Shown here in pieces: positions 51,115-60,719 of a stretch of 64,000 bases of DNA; position 1 is the stretch's first letter; each line of letters begins with the position of its first letter. The DNA lies in the NCBI RefSeq assembly GCF_013031355.1, contig NZ_WPZO01000007.1, forward strand, positions 62,001 to 126,000, written 5' to 3'. Source of the stretch: Ruegeria arenilitoris (GTDB lineage Bacteria; Pseudomonadota; Alphaproteobacteria; Rhodobacterales; Rhodobacteraceae). The notes below the pieces were generated by a model, which worked only from the letters and a program-made list of their open reading frames with translations, made no database searches and had not been told where the DNA came from. Both the position numbers and the translations under genes were made by a program.

Positions 51115-53198
51115 GCGGGCACCGTTCCGACCAGTGCGGGGCGTGCCTCGAGCCCGATTTCCTCGAAGGAGAGAACTGGGTTGGCGATGCCGCGTGCGTG
51201 CATGATGGTGCGCAGCAGCCTGCGCCGGCGGGTGGATGTGACCAGTGCCGGGAACAGCCCGTGATCGGCGGATTGCGCAACGCTGTTGACCACGCCATCG
51301 GCCAGCTTGTTGAACAGGTTCGGCGGCAGCGCCACGTCCAGTCCGGCATTCGGCGCGTCGATCTGGTAGGTGGCGAAGGTGTCCTCCCATTCCGGGGCCA
51401 GCTGAATCAGGGGAATCGAGCCATCCTCGCGTTTCATTTCGGCCACCAGTTGGAAGCCCAGCCGTTGCCGGACCAGCTCGCAGATGCCCTCGGGCTGGGT
51501 CGTGGTCAGCCGTGCCTCAGCCACGCTTTCCAGGATCAGGGCCATGTTGCGGATCGAGACGCGTTCGTCCAGCAACAGCCGCAGCACGGCGTGCAACGTG
51601 TCGATCGGCACTTTGTCGGGGATCAGCTCATCCAGCAGCTTGCGGTTGGCCTCGGCCCGGACCGGATCGCTGAGCCGCGTCATCTCGGACAGCAGGCGGC
51701 GCAGGGATTTCAGGGTCAGCAGGCGCGAGAAGTTCTGTTTGATGATCTCAAGCAGATGCGTGGCCAGAATCTCGGGCGGAGAGACGATTGTGGCCCCGCT
51801 CATCGCGGCGGCTTCCTGATCCTTGGGTAGAATCCAGCGGGCCGGGGCACCATAGACCGGTTCGGTCACATCATTGCCTTCGGGCAGCATGTCGCGGTCG
51901 TCCTGCACCAGTGCCAACACCAGATCGGGGTTCAGAACGCCGCGGGCCTGTTCGACCCCCTGCACCTTGACCACATAGGTGCCCATTGGCAAATCGGCGC
52001 GGTCAGTCAGGCGGATATCGGGAAGGATCAGCCCAAAGCTTGAGGCGACGTAGGTCCGCATATTTGCGATGCGTGCGTCCAGACCGGTGCCGGGGTTCAG
52101 GACCATGCTGACCAGATCGGGGGCGAATTCCAGATGCACGTCGTCCAGATCCAGGATGTCACCAATGGCCTGCGAGACCGGCGTTTCATCCTGCGGCGCC
52201 GGGTCCATTGCGGCCTTTTCCTCGGCCATTTGTTTGCGGCGCACGTTGAAGGCGGCATAGCCCAGCACACCCGCGCCCAGAATGAAGGGCAAAAACGGCA
52301 GACCGGGGACAAGCGCGAACAGCACCATCAGGATCGCCACCGTTCCCAACGCCGCTGGATGTTTGCCCAGTTGTGAAAAAATCGCGTTGTCAGTGGCCCC
52401 CTGCGTGCCGCCGCGCGCCAGCAGCAGGGCCGAGGCGATGGAGATAATCACAGCAGGGATTTGCGACACCAAACCATCGCCGACGGTCAGGATGGCATAG
52501 GTCTCGAACGCGGACGAGATCGGCATCCCGTGCACGATCACCCCCATGATCAGGCCCATCACAAGGTTCAGCAACGTGATCAGAAGCCCGGCAACCGCGT
52601 CGCCTTTGACGAATTTCGACGCACCGTCGAGTGAGCCGAAGAAGGTCGTCTCTTGCTGTTCCCTCTCGCGCCGTTCCTTGGCCTGCTGGTGGTCGATGGC
52701 CCCGGCGGACATGTCACTGTCGATGGCAAGTTGCTTTCCGGGCATCCCGTCCAGAGCGAAACGCGCACCGACCTCGGCCATACGTGCCGCACCTTTGGTG
52801 ATGACCATGAAATTCACGATCAGCAGTACGCCGAACACCACCAGCCCCAAAAAGATGCTGCCGCCCATGACGAAATCGGCAAAGCCCTCGATCACGTCGC
52901 CGGCGGCGTTGGGGCCAGTATGCCCCTCTCCGATGATCAGCTTGGTCGAGGAGACATTCAGCGACAGCCGCAACATCAATGAGGCCAGCAGGATTGTCGG
53001 GAAGGATGAGAAATCCAGCGGCCGTTCGATGAACAGCGTCAGTGTGAAGATCAGAATCGCCAGCGCGAAGGACGCTGCCAGCCCTACGTCCAGTACCCAG
53101 GCGGGCATTGGCAGGATCATCATCACGATGACCGTCATCAGCGCCAGCGCCAGCAGCACGGTGGGCGAGAACAGGGAACGGGCGTCGATCTTGGGCAC
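51111..53198 (-). CDS. flhA: Flagellar export protein FlhA
   Basis: 695 residues from a GTG at 53198 with AGGAGACC upstream. Eight N-terminal membrane helices, with the FHIPEP region GEGHTGPNAAGDVIEGFADFVMGGSIFLGLVVFGVLLIVNFMVITKGAARMAEVGARFALDGMPGKQ, then a large cytoplasmic domain. Central export-gate component, first of flhA-fliR-flhB-coiled-coil. Confidence 0.95.
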   Translation of the reverse strand: MPKIDARSLFSPTVLLALALMTVIVMMILPMPAWVLDVGLAASFALAILIFTLTLFIERPLDFSSFPTILLASLMLRLSLNVSSTKLIIGEGHTGPNAAGDVIEGFADFVMGGSIFLGLVVFGVLLIVNFMVITKGAARMAEVGARFALDGMPGKQLAIDSDMSAGAIDHQQAKERREREQQETTFFGSLDGASKFVKGDAVAGLLITLLNLVMGLIMGVIVHGMPISSAFETYAILTVGDGLVSQIPAVIISIASALLLARGGTQGATDNAIFSQLGKHPAALGTVAILMVLFALVPGLPFLPFILGAGVLGYAAFNVRRKQMAEEKAAMDPAPQDETPVSQAIGDILDLDDVHLEFAPDLVSMVLNPGTGLDARIANMRTYVASSFGLILPDIRLTDRADLPMGTYVVKVQGVEQARGVLNPDLVLALVQDDRDMLPEGNDVTEPVYGAPARWILPKDQEAAAMSGATIVSPPEILATHLLEIIKQNFSRLLTLKSLRRLLSEMTRLSDPVRAEANRKLLDELIPDKVPIDTLHAVLRLLLDERVSIRNMALILESVAEARLTTTQPEGICELVRQRLGFQLVAEMKREDGSIPLIQLAPEWEDTFATYQIDAPNAGLDVALPPNLFNKLADGVVNSVAQSADHGLFPALVTSTRRRRLLRTIMHARGIANPVLSFEEIGLEARPALVGTVPA

Positions 53199-53207
53199 GC
53201 GGGTCTC

Positions 53208-53900
53208 CTAGTTGAACGAGATAAAGGCGGTGGCGGTGCCCGAGGGCGGAACCAGTGACCCCAACACGCTGCCGGATTGCGGCAGGTTGACCGGGATCAG
53301 AGGGGTTGCGGCGGTGGTGAACGGGTCGCGCGCCACTTGCAGGGGCGCTTCGGGTACGGTTTGGCCAAGCTGTGCCAGCACAGTCTGGAACCGACCGGAA
53401 TAGGCCTTGGCCAAGGATGGCGTGCGAGAATGATAGGCCCCGACGGCAGCGGGCCACGAGCCAAGCTCGGCATACAGGTCTTTCAGGAAACGGGCTGCGT
53501 AGGTGGCGTTTTCATCCGGGTCGAACATGGCGTCGATCGACCGGAATGCCTTGCCGTGCCAGCGGTAGTTAATCTGGAAACAGCCGATATCAAAGCTGCG
53601 CTTGCCCGCTTTGAAAATGTTGAAAACGTAAGATTTCGCCTCGAATTCCGAGGTGAACCAAAACCCCTGCCCTTCGACATTGATGGTCCAGGGCCAGGGT
53701 TCCAGTCGCCCGTCCTTCAAGCGTCCGGTTTCCACCCGCGCAATCGCGCGCAGAACGTCCAGCGGGACGCCTTCAGCCTGCGCGGCTCGTCGTGCGGCTG
53801 AGTCGCAGACTTCGGCCACACGCGCTTCAGGCATGGCAAAGCCCTGTTGCGCCGCACACAGCGCAAGGAAACTCAGGCCAAAGATCAAACGATGGGGCAT
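53208..53900 (-). CDS. Flagellar-type lytic transglycosylase
   Basis: 230 residues with signal peptide MPHRLIFGLSFLALCAAQQGFA. SLT fold with the catalytic Glu in LRAIARVETGRL; SFDIGCFQINYRWHG and GAYHSRTPSLAKAY are typical of the family. Position next to flhA suggests it opens peptidoglycan for the rod, as SltF does in Rhodobacter sphaeroides. Lies nine bases upstream of flhA. Confidence 0.8.
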   Translation of the reverse strand: MPHRLIFGLSFLALCAAQQGFAMPEARVAEVCDSAARRAAQAEGVPLDVLRAIARVETGRLKDGRLEPWPWTINVEGQGFWFTSEFEAKSYVFNIFKAGKRSFDIGCFQINYRWHGKAFRSIDAMFDPDENATYAARFLKDLYAELGSWPAAVGAYHSRTPSLAKAYSGRFQTVLAQLGQTVPEAPLQVARDPFTTAATPLIPVNLPQSGSVLGSLVPPSGTATAFISFN

Positions 53901-53973
53901 TCTGCCGGTCCGGGATTCTGATCAGTCCCGGTCAAGCTAGTCCTGCTTGGGTTTACAGAGGGTTATCAGCCAC

Positions 53974-54402
53974 CTAATTCCGGTCGATCCGGCGGCCGAA
54001 GACAACGCTGGTATTGGTGCGCAGCACGCCGGGGATCTTGGCCAGATCGTCGACCAGAATGTCCAGATCCTCAATCCGCGGGGCCTCGGCCGACAGCAGC
54101 AGGTCAAACTCGCCGTTGATGGACAGGCAGAGTTTCACTTCCGGGTAGGCCTCAAGTCGCTTGATGATGCGCGTGGTTTCCTTTTGCTGCACTTCTAGAA
54201 GCACCACGACCTGAACACGCGGGGCGTCTTCAGAACTGTTCAGAACCACCGAGTATCCGGCGATCACGCCATTTTCTTCCATCCGCCGAATGCGTTCATG
54301 CACGGTGGTTCGGGCCACGCCCAGTTTCGCGGCGATCTTCGAGGTCGTCTCGCGGGCGTTGTGCTGCAGGGCAGCGATGATGCGGCGGTCTAGCTGATCC
54401 AT
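53974..54402 (-). CDS. Lrp/AsnC-family transcriptional regulator
   Basis: 142 residues from ATG 54402. N-terminal HTH (MDQLDRRIIAALQHNARETTSKIAAKLGVARTTVHERIRRMEENGVI), C-terminal RAM ligand-binding domain (VVLLEVQQKETTRIIKRLEAYPEVKLCLSINGEFDLLLSAEA). May control the adjacent MFS gene, which lies 35 bases upstream on the same strand; the ligand is unknown. Confidence 0.9.
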   Translation of the reverse strand: MDQLDRRIIAALQHNARETTSKIAAKLGVARTTVHERIRRMEENGVIAGYSVVLNSSEDAPRVQVVVLLEVQQKETTRIIKRLEAYPEVKLCLSINGEFDLLLSAEAPRIEDLDILVDDLAKIPGVLRTNTSVVFGRRIDRN

Positions 54403-54437
54403 GATCCCCAAGGTGTAATGCACAGGGGCCGGGGGGC

Positions 54438-55694
54438 TCAAGACATGTCAGAGCGTTCTTTTGAAACGGCTTTCCGAGGCGGACGCGGCCAGATCAGGGC
54501 CGCTGCCGCAAGGCCGGGCGAGGCAACCACAGACATGACCGCAAGTGTCGTTGCGGTGTTGGTCGTCGTCATGATCCACCCTGCCAGCGGATACAGCACC
54601 AGCCAGCATGCATGAGACAGCGTGAACTGCGCCGCAAAAACCGCTGGTCGGTCCTCGGGGCGGGCCGAGCGGGTCAGCAAGCGGCCCGAAGGTGTCAGGG
54701 TTGTGGAATAGCCGAACCCGACGCAGGCCCACAGTATTGTCAGCCCGATCAGCGAGACTTGCGTGACGGCAAATGAAACGGTCGCAACTCCCATCGCCAA
54801 GGTGCCGATCGCGGCCCCGGTCAGCATGACGCTGCGGTCTTTATAGGTATCCAGCAACTTGGGAAGGGTAAACGCGGCCAGCATCGAGCCGCCTCCAAAT
54901 CCGGCCAGAGCGATGGCCACCGCGCTTTCGGACAAGCCCAGATCGGCGCGGACGATGACCACGGTGTTGACGATGACCATTGAACTCAGCGCTGCCGCCG
55001 TCCAGTTGAGCGCCAGCAGGCCCCGAAGGCGTGGCGTGTTCAGGTACAGGCGGATGCCACGTGTGGTCCGGTCGTAGATACCCCGGCGGTGCGTTGGTTT
55101 GGGTGAGGGCAGGGCAACCGACACCACAAGCAAGGCCGAGGCGATGAACCCCAACCCGGTGCCCCAGAACAGGCTGTCAAAGCTGACGATCAGCAGTAGC
55201 GCGGCGGCCAGCATCGGGCTTAGCAGGCTTTCCAGATCATAGGCGAGCCGCGACAGGGACAGGGCCTTGGTATACTCCTGTTCGTCCGTCAGCACGTCCG
55301 GAATTGTGGCCTGAAACGCCGGGGTGAATCCGGCCGAGGCCGATTGCAGTACGAAGATCAGCACATAGACCTGCCAGATCTCGGTGACAAATGGCAGACA
55401 GATCGCAACCAGCGCCCGCACCAGATCCAGCGCCACCAGCATCCGGCGGCGATCCAGACGTTCGGCAACGGCTGCCGCGAGGGGGGCGATGGTCACATAG
55501 GCGACCATCTTGATTGTCAGCGCCGTGCCCAGAACCATGCCCGCCGCGTCGCCGGCCAGATCATAGGCCAGCAGTCCCAGCGCCACCGTCGCCAGCCCGG
55601 TGCCCATCAGGGCCACCAGTTGCGCCCCCAACAAGTGGCGATACGTTTGATTTCGCAGAACACTCAGCATCAGCAGGTTGGACCTTTTGACCAT
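54438..55694 (-). CDS. MFS transporter
   Basis: 418 residues with about twelve helices. Beginning MVKRSNLLMLSVLRNQTYRHLLGAQLVALMGTGLATVALGLLAYDLAG; the AVAERLDRRRMLVALDLVRA loop is the MFS D-R-x-x-R motif. Resembles drug/siderophore exporter subfamilies (EntS-like), substrate unknown. ATG 55694 was chosen with moderate certainty; 55670 is an alternative. The ORF is open upstream on the minus strand. Confidence 0.8.
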   Translation of the reverse strand: MVKRSNLLMLSVLRNQTYRHLLGAQLVALMGTGLATVALGLLAYDLAGDAAGMVLGTALTIKMVAYVTIAPLAAAVAERLDRRRMLVALDLVRALVAICLPFVTEIWQVYVLIFVLQSASAGFTPAFQATIPDVLTDEQEYTKALSLSRLAYDLESLLSPMLAAALLLIVSFDSLFWGTGLGFIASALLVVSVALPSPKPTHRRGIYDRTTRGIRLYLNTPRLRGLLALNWTAAALSSMVIVNTVVIVRADLGLSESAVAIALAGFGGGSMLAAFTLPKLLDTYKDRSVMLTGAAIGTLAMGVATVSFAVTQVSLIGLTILWACVGFGYSTTLTPSGRLLTRSARPEDRPAVFAAQFTLSHACWLVLYPLAGWIMTTTNTATTLAVMSVVASPGLAAAALIWPRPPRKAVSKERSDMS

Positions 55695-55868
55695 TGGGGC
55701 CCGCTGCTGAGCCTCTTGTGACCCGGGGCGGAGCGACCGAACCCTTTTTCCCGTCAAGACCTTCGGGGTCAAGAAATCCGCGCAACTTGGCCGCATTCTA
55801 TTGATAGCGTTGAGTTCGGGGGCCAAACCTCCTATCTCGGGGACGATACCGGACAAAGGAAGACCCGC

Positions 55869-56483
55869 GTGGCGAACCATCTCTATAAAAACGACCTGCC
55901 GGACGGGTTGGACCTGGGCCCTGTTGTGGCCATCGACTGCGAAACCATGGGGTTGAACCCGCATCGCGACCGCCTGTGCGTGATCCAGATGTCGGGTGGC
56001 GACGGCAATAGCCATATCGTGCAGGTCGAGAAAGGCCAGACCGAAGCGCCGAACCTGTGCGCGATGCTGGAAAACCCCGATGTGCTGAAACTTTTCCATT
56101 TCGGCCGGTTTGACATTGCCGCAATGTACCACACCTTTGGGGCATTGGCGGCGCCGGTCTATTGCACCAAGATCGCCAGCCGTCTGGTGCGTACTTACAC
56201 CGACCGCCACGGCCTTAAGAACCTGTGCCAGGAGCTTATTGGCGTCGATATCTCGAAGCAGCAGCAGATGAGCGACTGGGGTGCCGAGACCCTGACCGAC
56301 GCGCAGCTGGACTACGCGGCTTCGGATGTTCTCTACCTGCACCAGCTGCGCGAAGCGCTGGACGGGCGTCTGGCCCGCGAAGGGCGCTTTGAGATGGCGC
56401 AGGCGTGTTTTGACTTCCTGCCGATGCGTGCGAAACTCGACCTCGCCGGTTGGCCCGAAACGGATATTTTTGCGCACTCATGA
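55869..56483 (+). CDS. rnd: RNase D-type 3'-5' exonuclease (short form)
   Basis: 204 residues from a GTG at 55869. DEDDy exonuclease core: AIDCETMGLNPHRD (Asp23/Glu25), KLFHFGRFDIAAMYHTFG (Asp), DAQLDYAASDVLYLHQLREAL (Tyr/Asp). It lacks the HRDC domains of E. coli RNase D, as in many alphaproteobacteria. Its stop overlaps the kdsD ATG (ATGA). Confidence 0.85.
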   Translation: MANHLYKNDLPDGLDLGPVVAIDCETMGLNPHRDRLCVIQMSGGDGNSHIVQVEKGQTEAPNLCAMLENPDVLKLFHFGRFDIAAMYHTFGALAAPVYCTKIASRLVRTYTDRHGLKNLCQELIGVDISKQQQMSDWGAETLTDAQLDYAASDVLYLHQLREALDGRLAREGRFEMAQACFDFLPMRAKLDLAGWPETDIFAHS

Positions 56484-57442
56484 CCGATACCGAAGCATTC
56501 CTGAAAACCGCCCGGCAGGTCGTCACCGATGAGGCCCGCGCGCTGGACGTTCTGGCCGACAGCCTAGACGAGCACTTTGCCGAGGCCGTGCAACTTATCC
56601 TGCAGGCGCCGGGTCGGATCATCATCAGCGGCATCGGCAAGTCGGGCCATATCGGCCACAAGATTGCCGCGACGCTGGCCAGCACCGGCACGCCCGCCTA
56701 CTTCGTGCACCCGGCTGAGGCCAGCCATGGCGATCTGGGCATGGTGTCGAAAGGCGACGTGGTTCTGGCTATTTCGAATTCGGGCGAAGCGCCGGAGCTG
56801 GTCAACCTTCTGGCCTTTACCCGCCGTTTCAGCATCCCGCTGATCGGACTGTCCAGCAAGCCGGAAAGCACGCTGATGAAACAGGCGGACGTGCATCTGC
56901 TGATCCCGTCGATGGGAGAGGCCTGCGGCTTCGGCATGGTGCCGTCAATTTCGACCACACTGACGCTGGCGATGGGCGATGCGCTGGCGATCGCGCTGAT
57001 GAAATACCGCGATTTCAAGCCCGAAGATTTCCGCGCCTTCCACCCCGGCGGCAAACTGGGGGCGCAGCTGTCCACCGTGCGTGATCTGATGCACGAGGAT
57101 TTGCCGTTGGTTCCGGTCGGCACCCCGATGAGTGAGGCTTTGCTGGTGATGAGCCAGAAGAGTTTCGGCGTCGTCGGCGTGACGGATGAAGCGGGCCGCT
57201 TGATGGGCATTGTGACCGACGGCGACTTGCGCCGAAACATGGACGGGCTTCTGAACAAGACCACCGAAGAGGTGATGACTCGCAACCCTCTGACCATTGC
57301 TCCCAACGCGATGGCGGAAGAGGCGGTGGCGATCATGAACGACCGCAAAATCACCTCTCTGTTCGTGGTCGACCCCGAAACGCAGGGCCCGGCACAAGGG
57401 TTGCTTCATATCCACGACTGCCTGCGCGTCGGTCTGGGTTAA
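56480..57442 (+). CDS. kdsD: D-arabinose-5-phosphate isomerase (KdsD/KpsF)
   Basis: 320 residues. SIS domain (GRIIISGIGKSGHIGHKIAATLASTGTPAYFVHPAEASHGDLGM) and two CBS domains (about 205-320, e.g. VGVTDEAGRLMGIVTDGDLRRNM). Makes arabinose-5-P, the precursor of Kdo for LPS inner core. Followed by lptC, lptA, lptB, so LPS synthesis and export genes are together. Confidence 0.95.
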   Translation: MTDTEAFLKTARQVVTDEARALDVLADSLDEHFAEAVQLILQAPGRIIISGIGKSGHIGHKIAATLASTGTPAYFVHPAEASHGDLGMVSKGDVVLAISNSGEAPELVNLLAFTRRFSIPLIGLSSKPESTLMKQADVHLLIPSMGEACGFGMVPSISTTLTLAMGDALAIALMKYRDFKPEDFRAFHPGGKLGAQLSTVRDLMHEDLPLVPVGTPMSEALLVMSQKSFGVVGVTDEAGRLMGIVTDGDLRRNMDGLLNKTTEEVMTRNPLTIAPNAMAEEAVAIMNDRKITSLFVVDPETQGPAQGLLHIHDCLRVGLG

Positions 57443-57457
57443 GCGGAGGGTTACGCG

Positions 57458-58057
57458 GTGGACGGACATTCCCGCATGGTTCAGTTCTTCAAGGTGGTGC
57501 TGCCATTGGTGGCCATCCTGATGCTGTCCACCGTTTTCCTTCTGTCGCGCAGTATCGAAACCAATGTCAGCGTTCCGTTTACTCAGCAGGACATCGACGA
57601 ACGGCTGGCCGATCAGGTGGTAACACAGCCGAATTACCGTGGCACCACCCGCAAGGGCGAAGAGGTCCAGATCGAGGCGATCCGGGCAACGCAGGGCAGG
57701 GAAGGCTCAATTCCGACCGCAGCCGAATTCCGGGGCAGCATGAGCTTGTCTAGTGGTGGTGTCATTACGCTGGATTCCAATTCGGGCATGATCCGGCCCG
57801 ACAAGAACACGGCCACGTTTGTCGGCGATGTCGTCATCACTTCGACCGATGGCACGGAGATCACCACCGACCTTCTTAATACCTCATTGGACGAAATCCG
57901 GGGCGATGCGCCCGGCCAGGTCAACGGAACCGGGATCATCGGCAATTTTACCGCTGGCAGCATGAGCTTTGGTACGGAAAAAACCGATGGCCCTGTGCAT
58001 ATTCTTTTTACAGATGGCGTTAAGCTGATATACGAGCCTCAAAAAGCAGAAAGATAA
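57458..58057 (+). CDS. lptC: LPS export protein LptC
   Basis: 199 residues from a GTG with GGAGG eight bases upstream. Membrane anchor VVLPLVAILMLSTVFLLS, then a periplasmic OstA-like domain (QVVTQPNYRGTTRKGEEVQIEA, LDSNSGMIRPDKNTATFVGDVVITSTDG). Bridges LptB2FG to LptA. An in-frame ATG at 57476 is less likely. Confidence 0.85.
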   Translation: MDGHSRMVQFFKVVLPLVAILMLSTVFLLSRSIETNVSVPFTQQDIDERLADQVVTQPNYRGTTRKGEEVQIEAIRATQGREGSIPTAAEFRGSMSLSSGGVITLDSNSGMIRPDKNTATFVGDVVITSTDGTEITTDLLNTSLDEIRGDAPGQVNGTGIIGNFTAGSMSFGTEKTDGPVHILFTDGVKLIYEPQKAER

Positions 58058-58060
58058 CCT

Positions 58061-58552
58061 GTGTTCGATTTCCGATTTGTTCCACTTTGCCTTTTTGTGA
58101 TCCTTGGCGCCTTTTCTGCGGCGGCGCAGGAGACTCAGGTCGCGTTTGGCGCGACCCAGGCTGACCCCAGCCTGCCGGTTGAAGTGACCTCGGAAAAGCT
58201 GAACGTCAATCAAGAGGACGGATCGGCCGAATTTCTGGGCAATGTGATCGTCATTCAGGGTGAAATGCGCCTGACTGCCGAACGGGTGTTGGTCATCTAC
58301 AATGAGGACCGCTCGGGCATCGAGAGGATGGAAGCGACCGAGAACGTAGTTCTGGTCAGCCCGCCCGATGCGGCCGAGGGCGACTCGGCCGAATACACCA
58401 TCGATTCCGGCGTGATCGTGATGAAGGGCAACGTACTGTTGAACCAAGGTCCCAGCACCATTAGCGGCGATCAGATGAATGCCGACCTGACCGCAGGTAC
58501 CGCGACGATGACCGGCAATGTCAAAACCATCCTGCAGCAGGGCAACAACTGA
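58061..58552 (+). CDS. lptA: LPS-transport periplasmic protein LptA
   Basis: 163 residues from a GTG, signal peptide ending SAAAQ. OstA-type fold: LPVEVTSEKLNVNQEDGSAEFLGNVIVIQGEMRLTAERVLVIY, with GNVLLNQGPSTISGDQMNADLTAGTATMTGNVKTI. Forms the periplasmic bridge for LPS. Overlaps lptB by TGATG. Confidence 0.85.
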   Translation: MFDFRFVPLCLFVILGAFSAAAQETQVAFGATQADPSLPVEVTSEKLNVNQEDGSAEFLGNVIVIQGEMRLTAERVLVIYNEDRSGIERMEATENVVLVSPPDAAEGDSAEYTIDSGVIVMKGNVLLNQGPSTISGDQMNADLTAGTATMTGNVKTILQQGNN

Positions 58553-59310
58553 TGGCGCGTCCGGAACTGACTGTGGCCGAAGGCAATTCCGGCCTCAGTA
58601 TCGAAAAGCTGCGGAAATCCTACCGCAAGAAGACCGTAATCCGGGATGTGTCGATGACGCTTGCCCGGTCCGAAGTTGTGGCGCTGTTGGGGCCGAACGG
58701 GTCGGGCAAGACGACTACATTCTACTCGGTCGCCGGGTTGGTTTTCCCCGAGGCGGGCACGGTCACGATTGACGGGCAGAACGTCACGACCCTGCCGATG
58801 TATCGCCGCGCGCGACTGGGTATCGGCTATCTGCCGCAGGAAATGTCGATCTTTCGCGGCATGAGCGTCGAGGACAACATCGCTGCCGTTCTGGACATTA
58901 CGGTGCGTCACGCCCACCGCCGCAAAGAGCGTCTGGAAGAGCTGCTGTCGGATTTCTCGATCGAACACCTGCGCCGGGCACCAGCCCTGGCACTGTCGGG
59001 CGGTGAACGCCGCCGCGTTGAGATTGCCCGCTGCCTGGCGGCCGATCCGAAATATTTGCTTTTGGATGAGCCCTTTGCAGGCGTTGACCCGATCAGTGTC
59101 GGCGATATCCGCCACCTTGTCGCGGATCTGAAAAAACGCGGCATCGGCGTTCTGATCACTGACCATAACGTGCGGGAAACGCTGGAAATTGTGGATCGCG
59201 CCTATATCCTGCATGACGGGCAGGTGTTGATGTCCGGAACCCCGGATGAAGTGGTCGAAAATGAGAATGTCCGTCGCGTCTATCTGGGTGAAAATTTCCG
59301 GATTTCATGA
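58552..59310 (+). CDS. lptB: LPS export ABC transporter ATPase LptB
   Basis: 252 residues. Walker A GPNGSGKTTTF, signature LSGGERRRVEIARCL, Walker B LLLDEPFAGVDP. The Q-loop region contains YLPQEMSIFRGMSVEDN. Powers LPS extraction from the inner membrane with LptF/LptG. No rpoN follows; hpf is next. Confidence 0.95.
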   Translation: MARPELTVAEGNSGLSIEKLRKSYRKKTVIRDVSMTLARSEVVALLGPNGSGKTTTFYSVAGLVFPEAGTVTIDGQNVTTLPMYRRARLGIGYLPQEMSIFRGMSVEDNIAAVLDITVRHAHRRKERLEELLSDFSIEHLRRAPALALSGGERRRVEIARCLAADPKYLLLDEPFAGVDPISVGDIRHLVADLKKRGIGVLITDHNVRETLEIVDRAYILHDGQVLMSGTPDEVVENENVRRVYLGENFRIS

Positions 59311-59562
59311 GCTTGCGCAGAAATGCGCCGAATGCATGGCGGAAATCACGTATATACACGTCTGTTTTGATTGACTCTTCCGCCGTCTCTTGCCTCAATT
59401 GGGTCATGGCATTTCTTCGGTTCCCGTCTGGATCACGATGCCCTCTTTTCGAAGGGGGAACGGTGCGGCTACCGCTGGAAATGTCTCTACCCCCCACCCG
59501 ATAAAAAGAAGTGCGTCGCGTTACGTGACGTCAGAATGGGTGTGAATTGTGAAGGAGATCAC

Positions 59563-60126
59563 ATGCGTTACCAAATCAGCGGAAAACAGATCGACATCGG
59601 TGTAGCACTCCAGACCCATGTGCAGACCGAACTGGGCGAGGTCGTGGGCAAATACGCCCAGCGTCCGACCGATGCCAATGTCGTCTTTTCCCGTTCTGCG
59701 CATGAATATGTATGCGAAACAACCGTACATCTTTCCACCGGCCTGACGGCGCAGGCCAAGGCTCACGCAACCGAAATCTACGCGGCGTTTGAGGCCTGCT
59801 GCGACAAGATGGAAACCCAATTGCGCCGCTACAAACGCCGCCTCAAGGATCACCATAAGGATCGGTCCGAGCCGGTTGAACTCTTTGGAGCTTCCTCATA
59901 TATCCTCGCTTCTGACGAGTCTGAGTCGGCAGCAGAGCCGGAATCCCTGCAGCCGATGATCGTGGCTGAGATGGAAACCAAGATCCCATCGCTGAGTGTT
60001 GGTGAAGCCGTTATGCAGATGGAACTGGCCGGCGCTCCGGTGCTGGTGTTCCGGAATGAAAACAAGGACGGATTGAACGTCGTGTACCGCCGCGATGATG
60101 GCAACATCGGCTGGATCGATCCGTAA
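59563..60126 (+). CDS. hpf: Ribosome hibernation factor HPF (long form)
   Basis: 187 residues from ATG 59563 (GAAGGAGATCAC upstream). N-terminal RaiA-like beta-alpha fold (RYQISGKQIDIGVALQTHVQTELGEVVGKY), a central linker, and the C-terminal dimerisation domain (MIVAEMETKIPSLSVGEAVMQMELAGAPVLVFRNENKDGLNVVYRRDDGNIGWIDP) that makes 100S ribosome pairs. The upstream 250 bases contain no recognised gene. ptsN follows. Confidence 0.9.
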   Translation: MRYQISGKQIDIGVALQTHVQTELGEVVGKYAQRPTDANVVFSRSAHEYVCETTVHLSTGLTAQAKAHATEIYAAFEACCDKMETQLRRYKRRLKDHHKDRSEPVELFGASSYILASDESESAAEPESLQPMIVAEMETKIPSLSVGEAVMQMELAGAPVLVFRNENKDGLNVVYRRDDGNIGWIDP

Positions 60127-60188
60127 CAGGCAAGAATAGCAAAGGCTCGCCCCTGCATCCTGCGGGGGCTTCGCCATGGAGCGTAATC

Positions 60189-60653
60189 ATGGAGCTTTCG
60201 AGCATACTGAAGCCCGAAGCAGTGCGTGTACTGTCAGCTGCGTCCAGCAAGAAGCGGCTGTTTCAGGAAATCGCCGATGTGGCAGACGCGACTCTGGGTC
60301 TTGAGGCCCAGATCGTTGTGGACGGGCTGCTGGAGCGGGAAAGCCTGGGGCCAACCGGTGTCGGGCATGGCGTGGCTTTGCCACATGCGCGCATGTCCGA
60401 GCTTGAGGCCGTTGCCGGTGTCTTCGTCATGCTGGAAAAGCCGATTGATTTTGGTTCTGTGGACCGCCAGCCGGTGGATATCGCCTTTGCGCTTTTCGCA
60501 CCGGAAGAGGCCGGGGTGGATCACCTGAAGGCGTTGGCTCTGGTGTCGCGGACCCTGCGCGACACTTCGGTTTGTGCGAAATTGCGGGCCAACCCTGATC
60601 CGGTCAAGCTGTACGCCATTCTGACCGAAGCGCAGTCCATGCAAGCGGCCTAG
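60189..60653 (+). CDS. ptsN: PTS IIA-like nitrogen regulatory protein PtsN
   Basis: 154 residues. EIIA fold with the phosphorylatable His in GVGHGVALPHARM; typical flanking LLERESLGPTGVGHG. Acts in the nitrogen phosphotransferase chain. Between hpf and a strong terminator. Confidence 0.95.
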   Translation: MELSSILKPEAVRVLSAASSKKRLFQEIADVADATLGLEAQIVVDGLLERESLGPTGVGHGVALPHARMSELEAVAGVFVMLEKPIDFGSVDRQPVDIAFALFAPEEAGVDHLKALALVSRTLRDTSVCAKLRANPDPVKLYAILTEAQSMQAA

Positions 60654-60668
60654 GCCACTGTCGATACG

Positions 60669-60698
60669 AAAAAGCCCCCGGTTTTCCGGGGGCTTTTT
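60669..60698. terminator. Bidirectional terminator after ptsN
   Basis: Perfect 13-bp stem (aaaaagcccccgg / ccgggggcttttt) with a tttt loop, flanked by A and T runs. It lies between ptsN and the convergent CAP-domain gene. Confidence 0.95.
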
Positions 60699-60719
60699 CG
60701 TTTTCTGATAGGGTTGCGG

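Noticed and set aside
54438..56477. Very long minus-strand frame that would join the MFS transporter to extra N-terminal sequence
   Set aside because: The extra part is the antisense of rnd and has no membrane or family character; the transporter starts near 55694.
59311..59562. Possible gene or sRNA between lptB and hpf
   Set aside because: No ORF with a ribosome site and no clear hairpin-T-run structure; most likely the hpf promoter and leader.
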